64,000 nt of DNA from Deinandra increscens subsp. villosa (Eukaryota > Streptophyta > Magnoliopsida > Asterales > Asteraceae), in NCBI GenBank assembly GCA_039602395.1, contig JBCNJP010000248.1, positions 61,019 through 125,018 on the forward strand, given 5' to 3'. The translations under genes and the position numbers were made by a program. Position 1 is the first letter of the stretch. Each line of letters starts with the position of its first letter. The notes beneath the pieces were generated by a model. The model was not told the DNA's origin. It ran no database searches and saw only the letters and a list, made by a program, of their open reading frames with translations. This document shows positions 44,562 to 56,500 of the stretch, piece by piece.

Positions 44562-47500
44562 TGTGACATCTCGTAAGTTTCCGCCAACCTAAACGATAAT
44601 ATATCCCTATGTGCTAATTGTATTATGTATCTATTTGCTTGCAATGTGAAAAATACTATACTTTACCCTTTTACATGCAACGTAGTCATAGTCTTGACGT
44701 AGCCTTAATCATGTACACGAACGATCTTTAGACATGATAACCTTTTCACGGAATGGTCGCTGGAATATTAATAATAAAAGACGACCAACCGGATACATTA
44801 ACTATTTCCTGTCACCTTTACCATAAAACAATAACTCATGATCCCATCATCTTGGGATTTCGCATTATTTTATTCACTTTCGAGCAAATGATTTTAATTA
44901 ATCATTTGAGTATTCAACGTTTGCATTTTATGCCTAAGACTATTTTCTCACGAGAAAATTTCAACGTATTTATGTACGAATCGAATTATGTTATTATCAA
45001 ACATGACATAATATATATATATACATGTTTAGACACCAACATCGTTATCAAGACTTGTGATCCAATCCTCACGTAAATATTTATTTATTTTACGTCCGAA
45101 TCATTTTATTTAACTTCGTTAACGTTCACAACGAATAAACTTTACATGCATGATATATATATATACACATGCAACGTAATTTCTCAATGTTATTAAACCT
45201 CGAGTATTTCTAATCCAAACCTAGTCATTTTAATATTTTCTAACGTCATGATAAATGTTTTTTTTTCTTTTTAAACAAACGAGACCCGACTCATTTTCTC
45301 CATTCCTTCTTCTCCCCTCTCCCTCGCGACCTTTCTCCTCTCCTTTTCTCCGTCCCTCGCGACCCCAACCGGCCACGGGTTCGAACCCGTAACCCTTTTC
45401 TTTCTCTCGTCGATTTTCAACCAAACCAACCACCACCTTTTCATTTAAACTACCTAGTTACTTGGATAGTACTTGTGCTGACTTCTTTATGCCATTCAAG
45501 TCATTCCCAACACCACCTTACACCCTACAAATTGTAGGTTGAACTTGTCCCACAATGCTCCAAAACTATTGTCCATGGGACAAAGATTTCCCTCCAAGAT
45601 TCAAGCCCCACTCCCTCCTAAAAATTCTGCACTTTGACTACATTTACACACATAGAACACAAGTGTTGGACCCTCTTGAACTCCCTTGGTGTGTGTAGGA
45701 ACCGGCCAAGCCCAAGGCTCGAACCCGAGCCCTCCTTCTTCCCTTCTCGGCCCGTAACAAACACACACACACACTCACAACACTTAACATTTTTATAAAA
45801 CCCACAAGAGAATTATCATGTTACAACACCCAAACATCCTCCATCTCTCTCTTATTCTCGTCCCTCTCTCTCTCGGTTCTACTTGAACCGAACCACTCCC
45901 ACAACACATAACCAAACACCTCCTTTTCATTTAACCATTCATAATATTCATCTTTTCCTAACCTAGCTCCCATTTGACATAAACACTTCCTAAGAACACT
46001 CTCTCTTTGCTCTCTCTCCCCATCCAACCGTAAGCCTCTCTCTCTCTCTACCCTCTCTCTAAAATTCTTGAGTAAATACTCAAACTCTTGATGTCTCATG
46101 ATGTAGGAAGCTAGCAATCTCAAGGAACATCATCATCATCCTCCATTTTTGGCCTTCATCTACTTCTAGCGAGGTTCCACCTAAACTTTTCTTAGCTAAA
46201 TACTACTACTACTAGTATCCTTGTTATCATTTTATGTTCATTACACTCCATGTACAAGTCTTGACCTCATATGTTGTCTAAACATGATTTTGAACCATAA
46301 AAGTCTACTAGTTAGTGATTATCTTTATGTTTCACCATAGATCTTACTACTAGAAACTCATTGATGGTACTTACTTGCATTATTATGTTTAAGACTTAGG
46401 TTGGTTAGACTTTTACACAAGTGTTTGCCTACTTTGCATTTTTAGACATAAACTTTGTATATGTTGTGTAATACATGTTGACCTTGCAATGTTGGACCCC
46501 ATGATGCCTATGACACGTTTTTAAACTTTTAACATAGTCAAAGTAGGTTACTTTGAACATTAGGAAGGTTACTTATGCTTAAAATCACCATAAGGACTTT
46601 TATGAACAAAAAGTACACTTAAAAACACTAGAAAACTCCATTTAAATACAAATCCGTTTTGACCAGAAAGTTAGGGCCTTTGAACAGTAAGTTTTGATGT
46701 TTTAAATGACTTTAGAACATGGCCAAAAGATCCCTTAACAAATTACTTAAATTTGGGCACAAACCGGGACTAAAACCGACACCCGACGGGCCCGGAAACA
46801 CCATTTTTGTAAGGAAACCAAACTCTGGTCCACATGAACTTATAGGGTCATTTTAATGATGAAAACATGTTTACAAATGCTTATGGTGAATTTAGGAACC
46901 TAACGGTGTCATTAAACGGGCAAACGGGACCAAACCGGCAAAACCGACACTAAACACACAAAACCGACAAACTAGTGCAGACCGACACTTGAAATATTTA
47001 TATACCCATTTTGGACAGAAAATAATCATATTTTATTTTACTTGGTTGATTTCTAACCTAAATGGATAAATTTCGTGTAATCGGTGGTTACCGTAAAATC
47101 ACCCGGTTTTCAAAACAAATAGTCAAGATAACCAATTTTCATATGAAAACCCTCATTTTGACTTAATATTTATTTCTATAAATATTTACCATGTTTAAAT
47201 ATTATTTGGGAATTTTTGTATATTTTATTTAACTAAAATATATATAATTGACATTCTTCCAAATAAATGCATAAACGGACATTTTCACCTTAACACCTCA
47301 AATCAATTGACCCTAAGGCTACCATGACGTCAAGACTTGACCTACCTAATTGGAGTGACATTAATGTCAACCCAATTACTTATTTTATTGCATGTCTTAT
47401 AATTATCTAGGCTTGCATTTCCGTCGATCACGTTTCCGACTACAATTTCTGAAACATGTGAGTTTTCACGGCCCCTTTTCTCTTTAACTGTTTTCAATTA

Positions 47501-48348
47501 CTTGGGGGAGAATTCATATTACTTTTACTATGCTATACAATTAGACTTTGTTAACCTATCTGTTACATGTGCCTTTCGGCCGTCCACATCTTTATTTCAT
47601 GTTTATTCATGTTATAACCAAACCCCACTATTAACTGAATCCGATTAATTATCATATGAAACGGTAACGTTTGAATAGATCTATTGGGTTAACGTCCCTG
47701 CTCTGATTTGGTCGCTCCAATCATGACTCCGTTTTATTAGTCAAAGAGTACAAATTGTTATGTCTTACTTTTGCGGTATCCGCTGGACAAGGATGCCAAG
47801 AGTGGGTAATCAGTCAGTTTTGGAATTCAGGGTATATGGTAACATTTCAACAAGTCTTACCTGATTTTGTCAACGAATAGCATGAACAAATTTTTATAAC
47901 AACTTTTATATACTTTTCAAAGATAGCAACTTTAAACCTGTGTGACTCACCAACAAAATTATTTGTTGACCGTTTTCATATGTGAATTCTCAGGTGCTTA
48001 ACGTTACTGCTGTTATCTATCTGGACCTGCTTTGATGACTGTTGCATTTAGGAACTTTCAATAAATTCTGGAGTATGGTTGTAGCCGTTGGATATTTTCT
48101 TGGCATAACATCTGACGATGTCATGTCTTAAAAATCTTTTGAAAAACTAATGTTTTGTAAACTTAAAACAATTTGTGTAACTCATTACTTAAATTCCGCT
48201 GCGTAATGAATTGAAAACTCCAAATTTACTCCAAACAATTATCAATTTCCAAACGGCTCTAGTTGTTGAATCATCCAGAGTGCGTTCTTGACCTTGACTG
48301 TGATAACGCTGGTTCACATCCCGACACAAAATTTTACAGGGTGTGACA
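44562..48348 (+). mobile_element. 3.8-kb solo LTR nested in the Athila-like LTR, target-site duplication GTATG
   Basis: Begins TGTGACATCTCGTAAG and ends TTACAGGGTGTGACA, with GTATG directly outside both ends (44557-44561 and 48349-48353). Ends and organisation match the other chromovirus-type LTRs here. Length 3787 bp is long for an LTR but within the range known for Tekay/Del-type elements. A TATA-like TTTTATAAAACCC lies near 45791, ahead of a CT-rich leader. Frames in 44753-46123 overlap repetitive LTR sequence and show no domain. Confidence 0.8.
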
Positions 48349-48353
48349 GTATG

Positions 48354-49190
48354 CAGGCAAAAAGTTAACTCCATGGAAAGTGATGCATTCATGTTTTATG
48401 TCTATGTAAATAAAACGTTATTCGCGCCAGAACGGTTTAGAGATAATGGTTTTGGATTATGGGTTGGTAATGTTTTGCCACTTACATGCGTGAGAGTGGT
48501 GTGTTTGTGGACTTGGTTTTGGTTACGACTAACTGCTTATGCGTGAGAGTGGTATGCTAAAGGAAACAGACCACTTCTCCTTATTAAAAGATTTTTCCTC
48601 GATAATATAATCCACTATGTGGGTTGTTCCCATGATGGTTCATGACAACGTATCTGAGCGTAACGACAGTTTGACCATAAGGTCCTACAAGCAAATGGTA
48701 TTATTCCACACTATATTTGTTACTTAACAAACGCCTCTCTCGGGAATCATCCCTGCTGGTGAAAACTTGAGGAACGTATGATTGGGTTGCGCTGAGAGAG
48801 GGCCCTTTCTACCTTCGTATAACAATCTTAAGGAAAGTTTATAAACAACACGGTTATCGACTTCACCATTGGCGAGTCCTCCTATGTGATATTAGATTTG
48901 CTTATATTAACTTAAAACCCATTTATCTTTGTTTCATTTTCTTTTATTTATCAACCAACTCTTTAGTTTGGCTAGACGTTAAGGAAGATTGAGTATCGGA
49001 GGAGCTTGTATCCTTGGTTGACCTCGGTATCTTACCTTAGCTATATTACTATCACGATGGGTGCACTTACTTAACGTGTGGTGTTTGGTGATCATTCATT
49101 ATCGTGTTTTATAAATTTAAAACCTGCAACAAAAGTGGTGTCATGCGACTTATAATTGTAATATTTTCCTACCACACCAATTACACGTCA
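48354..49190 (+). mobile_element. Athila-like 3' LTR, right part
   Basis: Resumes alignment with about 12050-12866 (GATGCATTC, then GGTAATGTTTTGCCACTT, then CACGATGGGTGCACTT) and ends ATTACACGTCA at 49190. Left and right parts together make about 1718 bp, the same length as the solo copy at 11151-12866. Confidence 0.75.
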
Positions 49191-50150
49191 AGTCCCCTAC
49201 AAATATGCACGACCTCGTTCGCCAACTAGCTTACAGCATCACATCCAATGCTTTTGATGAATCTTTGCATATTGGGGAGAGAACTCTGTGTACATGTCTT
49301 TACAAATTTTGCAAGTATATTCGTCAAATATATGATTCACTATATATGCGCAAGCCAACATGGAGTAATATTGTGAGTCTATACGAGTTTCATGAAAATA
49401 AACATGATTTTCCTAGTATGCTCGGTGGTACTGATTGTATGCATTAGGATTGGTATAGTTGCCCAAATGCTTGGTGTGGGCAATTCATGCAAGACGATCA
49501 TCCACACCCCACGATCATGCTAGAGGCGGTAGCCTCACAAGATATGTGGTTTTGTCATGCATTCTTTAAAGTGGTCGGCTCCAACAACGACATCAACATG
49601 CTTCAGCAATCCCATTATTGAATGATCTTATTAACGATAAGGCACCCAATCTCGTTTGAAGTGATTGACTCGTTTTACAAACATGGTTATTATCTTGCAG
49701 ATGACATATATCCAGAATGGTCCGTGTTTGTACAAACTTTAACGGCGCCACAACCACCAAACAAAAAAAGGTTTGCAAAACCTTAGGAGAGGGTGAGAAG
49801 GATGTAGAACGAGCGTTCCCGTTGCTCTAGAAGAAATAGAAATGTATTAATAATCCAACACGGTCTTCGAAACTTAATAAGATCACACACATCATATTTC
49901 CATGATTTTGCATAATATGATTAGGGAAGATGAGGGATTTGCAATCTGTCAATACGATCATGAAGGTGTTCAACCCACTGAGGTAGAAATTCCACAAGAG
50001 ATGATCGATGCAAATGTTTTGGAGATTGGTAATCGCGATACACACGAGAGCTTTAGAGCGGATTTGATTGAACACATAGATTGTGTTCGGGACTACATTA
50101 CAAGCGAAAATAAAGACGAAGATAAATGCGAAGACGAAGACGAACACTAG
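49191..50150 (+). pseudogene. PIF/Harbinger transposase (DDE_Tnp_4 family), disrupted
   Basis: The transposase cuts and pastes PIF/Harbinger elements, which duplicate a 3-bp TA-rich target. Reading with shifts gives SPLQICTT / VRQLAYSITSNAFDESLHIG, then RKPTWSNIVSLYEFH then MLGGTDCMH (first catalytic Asp). A TAG replaces the usual Trp codon after TDCMH. There follow HPTIMLEAVASQDMWFCHAF then GSNNDINM (second Asp), YYLADDIYPEWSVFVQT, EKDVERAF (catalytic Glu region), and an 82-residue open C-terminus starting MILHNMIREDEG. All three catalytic motifs are present but split by at least four stops or frameshifts. The N-terminal part is cut exactly where the Athila-like LTR ends, so the Athila element inserted into this gene at the SPLQ codons. 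Confidence 0.85.
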
Positions 50151-50329
50151 ACTAGACTAGGTTTTATTTAATGCAACGTTTTCTAACTGTAAGTTTTATT
50201 TATTAATAAAATATTTATTAGTTTTGATTTATTAAATATTAGTTTTAAATAAATATTTAATTAGATAATAAATATTATATAATTAAATAATAAATATATA
50301 TTAAAATAAATAATAAATATTATAAAACT

Positions 50330-50404
50330 AGCCGTTATGTAGATAACGGCTACATCTTCTTAACAGCTATAATTCTATAACGACTATATCTAACTGTATA
50401 AATA
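50330..50404 (+). promoter_or_regulatory. Promoter-like region with inverted Myb-type sites and TATA box
   Basis: AGCCGTTA (50330-50337) and TAACGGCT (50344-50351) form a perfect 8-bp inverted repeat with a 6-bp spacer. TAACGG fits the general plant Myb recognition core YAACKG. TATAAATA follows at 50397-50404, only 33 bp before the ATG at 50437, which would leave a very short leader. Confidence 0.4.
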
Positions 50405-50436
50405 TCAACTTTTGAGATTCATTTCACTTCACAACC

Positions 50437-50772
50437 ATGTCAAACATAGAAGATATAATCGAACAATTTCACAATATGATTTCAACACCTCCAGATGATG
50501 TGCTGGAAAATTATGCACCAATGGTTGAACCTTCTGTTCTTGTCAAACCTCATGTTCTGGTTAAACCTCATGTTCTACTTCAACCTTCTGCTTCGGTTGA
50601 ACCTCTTTTTCCGGTTAAACCTCCGGCTCCTGCTCAACCTCCTGTAAACCCCCAAGTGGATGACCTTTGGGAGGATGAAGCCTTCTGGAATTGGATATTC
50701 GATTACAGGTTGCCCAAAAATCCACTGGAAGAGTCACTTGAAGACTTTTATAAACTAGACGATGAAGTCTAA
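50437..50772 (+). CDS. Small proline-rich repeat protein, unidentified
   Basis: An open frame of 111 codons starts MSNIEDIIEQFHNMISTPPD. Its central part repeats a unit close to VLVKPH / VLLQPS / FPVKPP about seven times (residues 29-66), giving alternating Val/Leu-Lys-Pro. The C-terminal part is acidic and aromatic (WEDEAFWNWIFDYRLP). After the stop the same frame runs on for some 40 codons (EGPVDEEQLGEECVPCDPWE), suggesting a nonsense mutation in a longer ancestral protein of about 150 residues. It lies 287 bp downstream of the PIF/Harbinger transposase relic on the same strand, so it may be an accessory ORF of that transposon or a captured fragment. I do not recognise a family. Confidence 0.35.
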   Translation: MSNIEDIIEQFHNMISTPPDDVLENYAPMVEPSVLVKPHVLVKPHVLLQPSASVEPLFPVKPPAPAQPPVNPQVDDLWEDEAFWNWIFDYRLPKNPLEESLEDFYKLDDEV

Positions 50773-52956
50773 CTTGGAAAAGAAGGACCAGTAGATGAAG
50801 AACAACTGGGGGAAGAGTGTGTGCCATGTGATCCATGGGAGGGTGGACCGTTGGGATTTTTAAGTTTAATTAATTACTTAAATTACTCATATGTATAAGT
50901 GTAATTGTGTTTTTGTTTAATATTTTAGCTAAGGTTTAATTATGTTTAATTAAGGTTTAATTGTTTTTGTTATATTTTAAAAATATTATTGTTAATTTCT
51001 TTGTTTTAGATTAATTATTTATTAGTTTTGTTTTATTTTTAAATTAATTTAGAGTGAATAAAATAATATTATTAAAAATATAGGGTTATAAAGTGTAGGA
51101 TGGGTATTACTTTTAAAAAAATATGGGGGTGTGGGGTAACGATGTGGCGTAATGATGTGGCGCTGAGGTGTCAAAAAATGTGTAGATAGTAAAAGGTAAA
51201 GTGTGATCATAACTCTTCTCCTAAATTGTCATCACGGCAACATTATACGGATAATAAATACTACTTTTATAATTACACTGTGTATCAAAACAAATGACTC
51301 TCTTTAGAATCTGAGCATCATTACATCCAATACAAGCCAAAAAGAGAGATGAATAATCACTCAAAATTGATATCAAATCCATAGACTTGTCATTTCTCTG
51401 GATAAGGCATCTCTTTTTTTATATTATAGATGGTAATTATGTGGGATTAGGTGGATCTAACAACCTATCACTATGTCATTAGTGTCCCTTTTCACAATTG
51501 TTATCCAATTAAGTTATAATAAAATACTGTAAGATTGGAATCTTCCTATTTTAATAAACAATTACAACTCTTGACACATGTAAACACTAAAATCATTCTC
51601 ACAAAAGTTTTCCCTCCCAAATATACTCCCTAATAAATTCTTTTTGATTGGAAATTATATTATATTTTATAAACATGTTATATTTTTATTTATTTATATA
51701 TATGGAATTATGATAATCACATATTAATTTGCATCTTATTTTTATTTCGAATTATTTTTGAAACTATTATTGTTTTTGTATTAATAAATATTTATAAAAC
51801 TTATAAATACCAATAAACACTTGTTTACCAACAAAAGTTCATGTTGCAGTTTTTTAAATATACAAGTAGAGACATAATCTAAATATCATTTTTTGATAAA
51901 GAATGTAAAGTCACCAATACCATATTATGAATGATAATTTTAGCTTTTTATTGTAATAAATTATTCCAGTAATAAAAAAGTATGCATAAATTATCAGTTA
52001 CATATATTTTTTACTATTTTAACCCGTATAACATACGGGTTCTATCCTAGTATACTATAAAACTATATTATTGGATTCATATTATGTGAGATTTAGCGGA
52101 TCTATACCCTCTGTATATATTAGAAAGTTATGTTGATAATAAACCATAAACACACTTATTTTATGTAATTAAAAAGGGATACAATTACTTGCATTAGTAC
52201 GAACACCACACCTGCACCCCCTCGTCCTATGACCATGCTTTTGGATATTTACTTAACTTCACGTTTGAATTTTCGGTTTGTGTCGGATCACTTAACTAAA
52301 GATGATAGTTTGTCGTTACACCCGACAAAACTAAGAGTTTTATGCAGTGAGATTTTTGCAGTAATCATTTACAGGAAAATGTAATGCACCATTCAAAAAA
52401 ATAATAATAATAACTAAAGCACACTATATAATCGAATTTGATGCTCATTTTTTTTTTTTTTTTTTTTTGCTTTTCACTTTGTTTTTCATATGTAGTAACA
52501 TGTGTAAAATGATCTTTAAGTAAGTTAAAATCCATTGAGGGTCGATGTAGAAAAAATGTAATATACGTGTTGCGCATAAAATTAAACAATCGTCATAGAA
52601 AGCTGCTGGAAGTGTTTTTACCTTCTTCAACTGGATAGCGAGTTAGAGAACCAACTCACCAAGACGTGGAGATAAACTTAACCTACAAAATACAGTCGGT
52701 TGGTCATTGGTGATAAGATCTAGCTTGCCGGAATTTCTCTTGACAATCCAAATCAAAAGTGATGTATATGGCAACTTCACTGCAAATCTTATCTTATCAA
52801 GAATTAAGATCGATTGTTGCAGCTAGCTCGAACATTTTTAAGATTTTGGTAACATCATTAATAGGTAAAACTAGCTGGTTAAGTTGCCATTTGCCAAGAA
52901 CAAGTCATAAACCCTAGCTAGCTAGAATAAATGATAAACACTTTCATTTAGCTCTT
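50773..52956. other. Intergenic, no gene recognised
   Basis: AT-rich. 51120-51180 contains GATGTGGCGTAATGATGTGG and CGCTGAGGTGTC, the sort of sequence found near PIF-type termini, and may mark the right end of that element. A long T run lies at about 52448-52468. Short frames show no domain. Confidence 0.4.
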
Positions 52957-53140
52957 ATTATAAAACCCTGGCCTCATCGTAAACCTTTGTAATTAATTTT
53001 GAGAGAAATATATATTCAACTACAAACAGCTTGAAGCTAGCAGATTACTTTCTTGCATTCGATCGGTTGGCCGGAATAATGCAAAATGTTGTCTGGCCGT
53101 ACGTTCTCTTCGCTCAGGTCTTAATTATAACTAAGTGAAT
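52957..53140 (+). other. Candidate host transcription start upstream of the copia insertion
   Basis: TTATTATAAAACCCTGG near 52957 resembles a plant TATA box. About 120 bp later an ATG at 53079 opens MQNVVWPYVLFAQ, ending at a CAG|GTCTTA donor-like site. The copia element inserted about 150 bp beyond. No homology recognised; could be a non-coding or microRNA transcript. Confidence 0.2.
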
Positions 53141-53264
53141 GTTTTTAGAGGGAGGCTATGTTAAACAAGCATGCATGGTTTCTAACAAGGAACAAGGTTG
53201 CCGGCCACTTATGAGTTTGCGCCATAGACTTACAGTTAGGCTCGCTCACTGAATCCCAAAGAAA

Positions 53265-53269
53265 GAAAG
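53265..53269. repeat. Target-site duplication of the copia element, left
   Basis: GAAAG immediately precedes the left LTR and recurs at 58221-58225 after the right LTR. The insertion lies within a GAAAG-type microsatellite, so the exact register could shift by a repeat. Confidence 0.8.
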
Positions 53270-53527
53270 TATTAAACAGAAAACAGATCGAAATGATTGA
53301 TTTCATTGATTCAATCGATTACAACCCAACTGCTTTTATGCAAAACAAAAACGAGCTAACTAACTACCAGCTAACTAAAGCAACAACTAACTAGTAACTA
53401 TGGTTAAGTTAACTAACTACAGTAAATAACAACCGGAAACAGAAATTCAAAGCTGCGTAGTATTGTGACCCGGTTCGAACCTGAGCATCGACATATATTT
53501 ATTTCTTGACCGGTTCGAACCTCAACA
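53270..53527 (-). repeat. Copia 3' LTR
   Basis: Read on the minus strand it begins TGTTGAGGTTCGAACCGG and ends CTGTTTAATA. The terminus is TG...TA rather than TG...CA, a non-canonical end. It includes two GGTTCGAAC words. By eye it is base-for-base the same as the 5' LTR. Confidence 0.95.
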
Positions 53528-53537
53528 CCCCCCCTCA
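53528..53537 (-). other. Copia polypurine tract
   Basis: On the minus strand TTGAGGGGGGG directly abuts the 3' LTR, the expected primer for plus-strand DNA synthesis. It overlaps the last three bases of the ORF call region. Confidence 0.8.
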
Positions 53538-56500
53538 AGTTTGTGGTGTTAAAACACCAAACTTGGAAAGAAGTTTATCGTGCTGTGCCTTAGATAAATT
53601 CTTGGTAAGCAAATCAGCAGGTTGTTCGTGAGTGGAAGTGTGATGAAGGGCAATTAAGCCATCTTGCAACTTCTCTCGAACAAAATGACAGTCTAATTCG
53701 ATGTGTTTTGTACGTTCATGGAATACTGGATTCTTAGCAATGTGTATAGCAGCTTGGCTATCACATTTTACTGCTATAGGGGTAATATTGGAAATCTGAA
53801 AATCACTAAGAAGCCTTGTTAACCATGCCAATTCAGCTGTGACCCTGCGAATAGACCTGTATTCTGCTTCAGCTGAGCTTAAAGAGACAGTATGCTGCTT
53901 TTTAGATTTCCAAGAAAGAGGAGCACCTCCAAAAGAAATATAGTAACCACTAACTGACTTTCTAGAATTGGGACAGGAAGCCCAATCTGAATCACAAAAT
54001 GCTGAAAGAGAAAAATCAGCAGTTTTGTTAAAAAATAGTCCCTGAGAATAAGTGCCATGAACATATGCCAAGCAATGTAGAGCAGCTTGCCAATGAGGTA
54101 ACCTAGGATCTTGCATATACTGACTGAGGTGTTGAACAGCAAAAGCAAGATCAGGTCTTGTGTTGGTGAGGTAATTCAGTTTGCCAACAAGTCTTCTGTA
54201 TAACAAAGGATCAGAAATAGAAGGACCTTCAGAAAGTTTGAAATTTGAAAGAGAAGGAAGAGGACAAGAAACAGGAGTTGGAGGAATAGAAGAGAACTCT
54301 TGAACAAGATCTTTGGCAAATTTTCTTTGAGTAAGAATAAGACCATCAGGATGTTGAAGCACTTCAATGCCTAAAAAATAATTGAGAAACCCAAGGTCTT
54401 TGATTTTGAAAGAAGAATGAAGAAAAGCTTTGACAGAGGCAATTTCTGCTGAATTGTTTCCTGTGAGAATAATGTCATCTACATAGACAGCAAGATAAAC
54501 CACAGAACCAACCATTGTTTTAGAAAAAAGAGAGTGATCATTAGGTGATCTTTTATAGCCTAGACCAGCTAAGGCAGAAGATAACTTGCCATACCATTGC
54601 CTTGAAGCCTGTTTAAGGCCATATAAAGATTTTTGAAGTTTAAGACACTTAGAAGAATCAAGTTGCATCCCTTTAGGAGGTTTCATATAAATGTCTTCAT
54701 CCAAATCACCATGGAGAAAAGCATTGTTGACATCAAGTTGAGATAAAGGCCAGCCCATTTTAGTAGCAACAGCAATAAGAGTTCTCACTGTGGTCATTTT
54801 GACTACAGGAGAAAAAGTCTCAACATAATCAATTCCATATTTTTGAGTATCACCTCTGACCACTAGTCTGGCTTTACATCTTTCCACAGTCCCATCAGCT
54901 TTATATTTGACCTTATAAACCCATTTACAACAAATAGGTTTCTTATGCTTTGGTAAATCAACAACAATCCATGTTTTATTAGCTTCCAAAGCATCAAATT
55001 CAGATTGCATAGCAGCAATCCACTCAGGAGATTGTGCAGCCTCAGTATAAGACTGAGGTTCAGTGATGGAATCAAGAGAGTGAAGCAATTGTTGACCTGA
55101 AGGAGAAATGGCAGAGACAGGAATAGAAGATGAAGAAAAACAGAAATTAGTAAGAGTATGATGACAACAATCAGGAAGGGAAACAGCATGATGACAAACA
55201 TAATCCTGTAGATAAGATGGAGGATTGGAAATTCTTGTGGAGTGTCTAATGGGAGGTAAAGAAGATGAAGAAGAGGAAGAATCATTGTGTGGAGATGGAG
55301 AAAAAGAACCAGAGTCAGAAGGAAAAGGTGTATGAACATGAGGAGAAGGAGGATCAGAAGGAAAAGGTGTATGAACATGAGGAGAAGGAGGGTCAGAAGG
55401 AATAGAAGAAGGAACAAAGGAATCAACAAAAGAAGAATCAAGAATAGGAAATAAAGGAAATTTGGAAGAATCAGGTAAAGAAGGAAAGACAGATTCAAAA
55501 AAAACAACATCTCTTGACATAAAAACTTTCTGTGTAGAAATGTCAAGTAACTTGTATGCCTTTTTACCAAGAGGATAACCCAAAAAGATACAAGGGACAG
55601 CCCTTGGTTGAAATTTATCTCTACCATGAGTGAGAGTAGAGGCATAACACAAACAACCAAATGATCTCAAGTGATTGTAATCAGGAATGGAACCAGTGAG
55701 CAATTCAATGGGAGATTTGTTTTGTAAAAGTTTAGATGGGAACCTATTGATCAAATAGGTGGCAGTAAGAACACAATCACCCCAATATTGAATAGGAAGT
55801 TTAGATTGATAAAGCAAAGCTCTAGCTGTTTCAAGAAGATGTTTATGCTTCCTTTCAACTACACCATTCTGCTGTGGTACTGCTACACAACTGGTTTGAT
55901 GTACAATACCCTTTTGTAAAAAATAAGCAGATTGTAGAGACCCAGATCCTAGCTCAAAAGCATTATCAGACCTTACACATTTAACTTTAGTACCATATTG
56001 TGTAAGTATCATTTCAATAAACTGCTGTAAAACAGTAAAAGCATAGGATTTATTAGTTAGTAAATGGGTCCATGTGGTTCTAGTGAAATCATCCACAATG
56101 GTCAAAAAATATTTGAACCCATTATAAGTAGGAGAAGAATAGGGTCCCCATATATCAATGTGAATCATATCAAAAGCATGGGCAGTTGAAATATGACTAT
56201 GAGGAAAAGGCAACTTATGCTGTCTAGCTTTATGACAAATAGAACAAGATAAAATGGATTCAGAAATAGAAGTTGAAAGAACATTTAACTGTTTCAGTTT
56301 ATAAGCAGGTAAATGTCCTAAACGATGGTGCCAAGTTTCAGTGTTAACAACAACATTACAAAAAGACTTTGTTATTACAAATGGATCAAAAGAAGTCTTC
56401 AGTTGTTGTTTGAGAAGGTAAAGCCCTTGAACCAATTCACCAAGAACCAGTGGCCTCTTCATGGAAGGGGCCTGAAAAACACAACAATGATCAGTAAAAA

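Noticed and set aside
45821..46123. 100-codon charged minus-strand frame
   Set aside because: Inside the 3.8-kb solo LTR, antisense to its CT-rich leader; Arg/Glu richness reflects the GAGA-type complement.
53030..53060. miR167-like sequence TGAAGCTAGCAG
   Set aside because: Only the first seven or so bases and scattered positions match and no complementary star arm was found nearby.
54863..55660. 265-codon minus-strand Leu-rich frame within the copia element
   Set aside because: It is an alternative frame of the Ser/Pro linker and reverse transcriptase coding region; its Leu-rich composition is a frame-shift artefact of T-rich codons.
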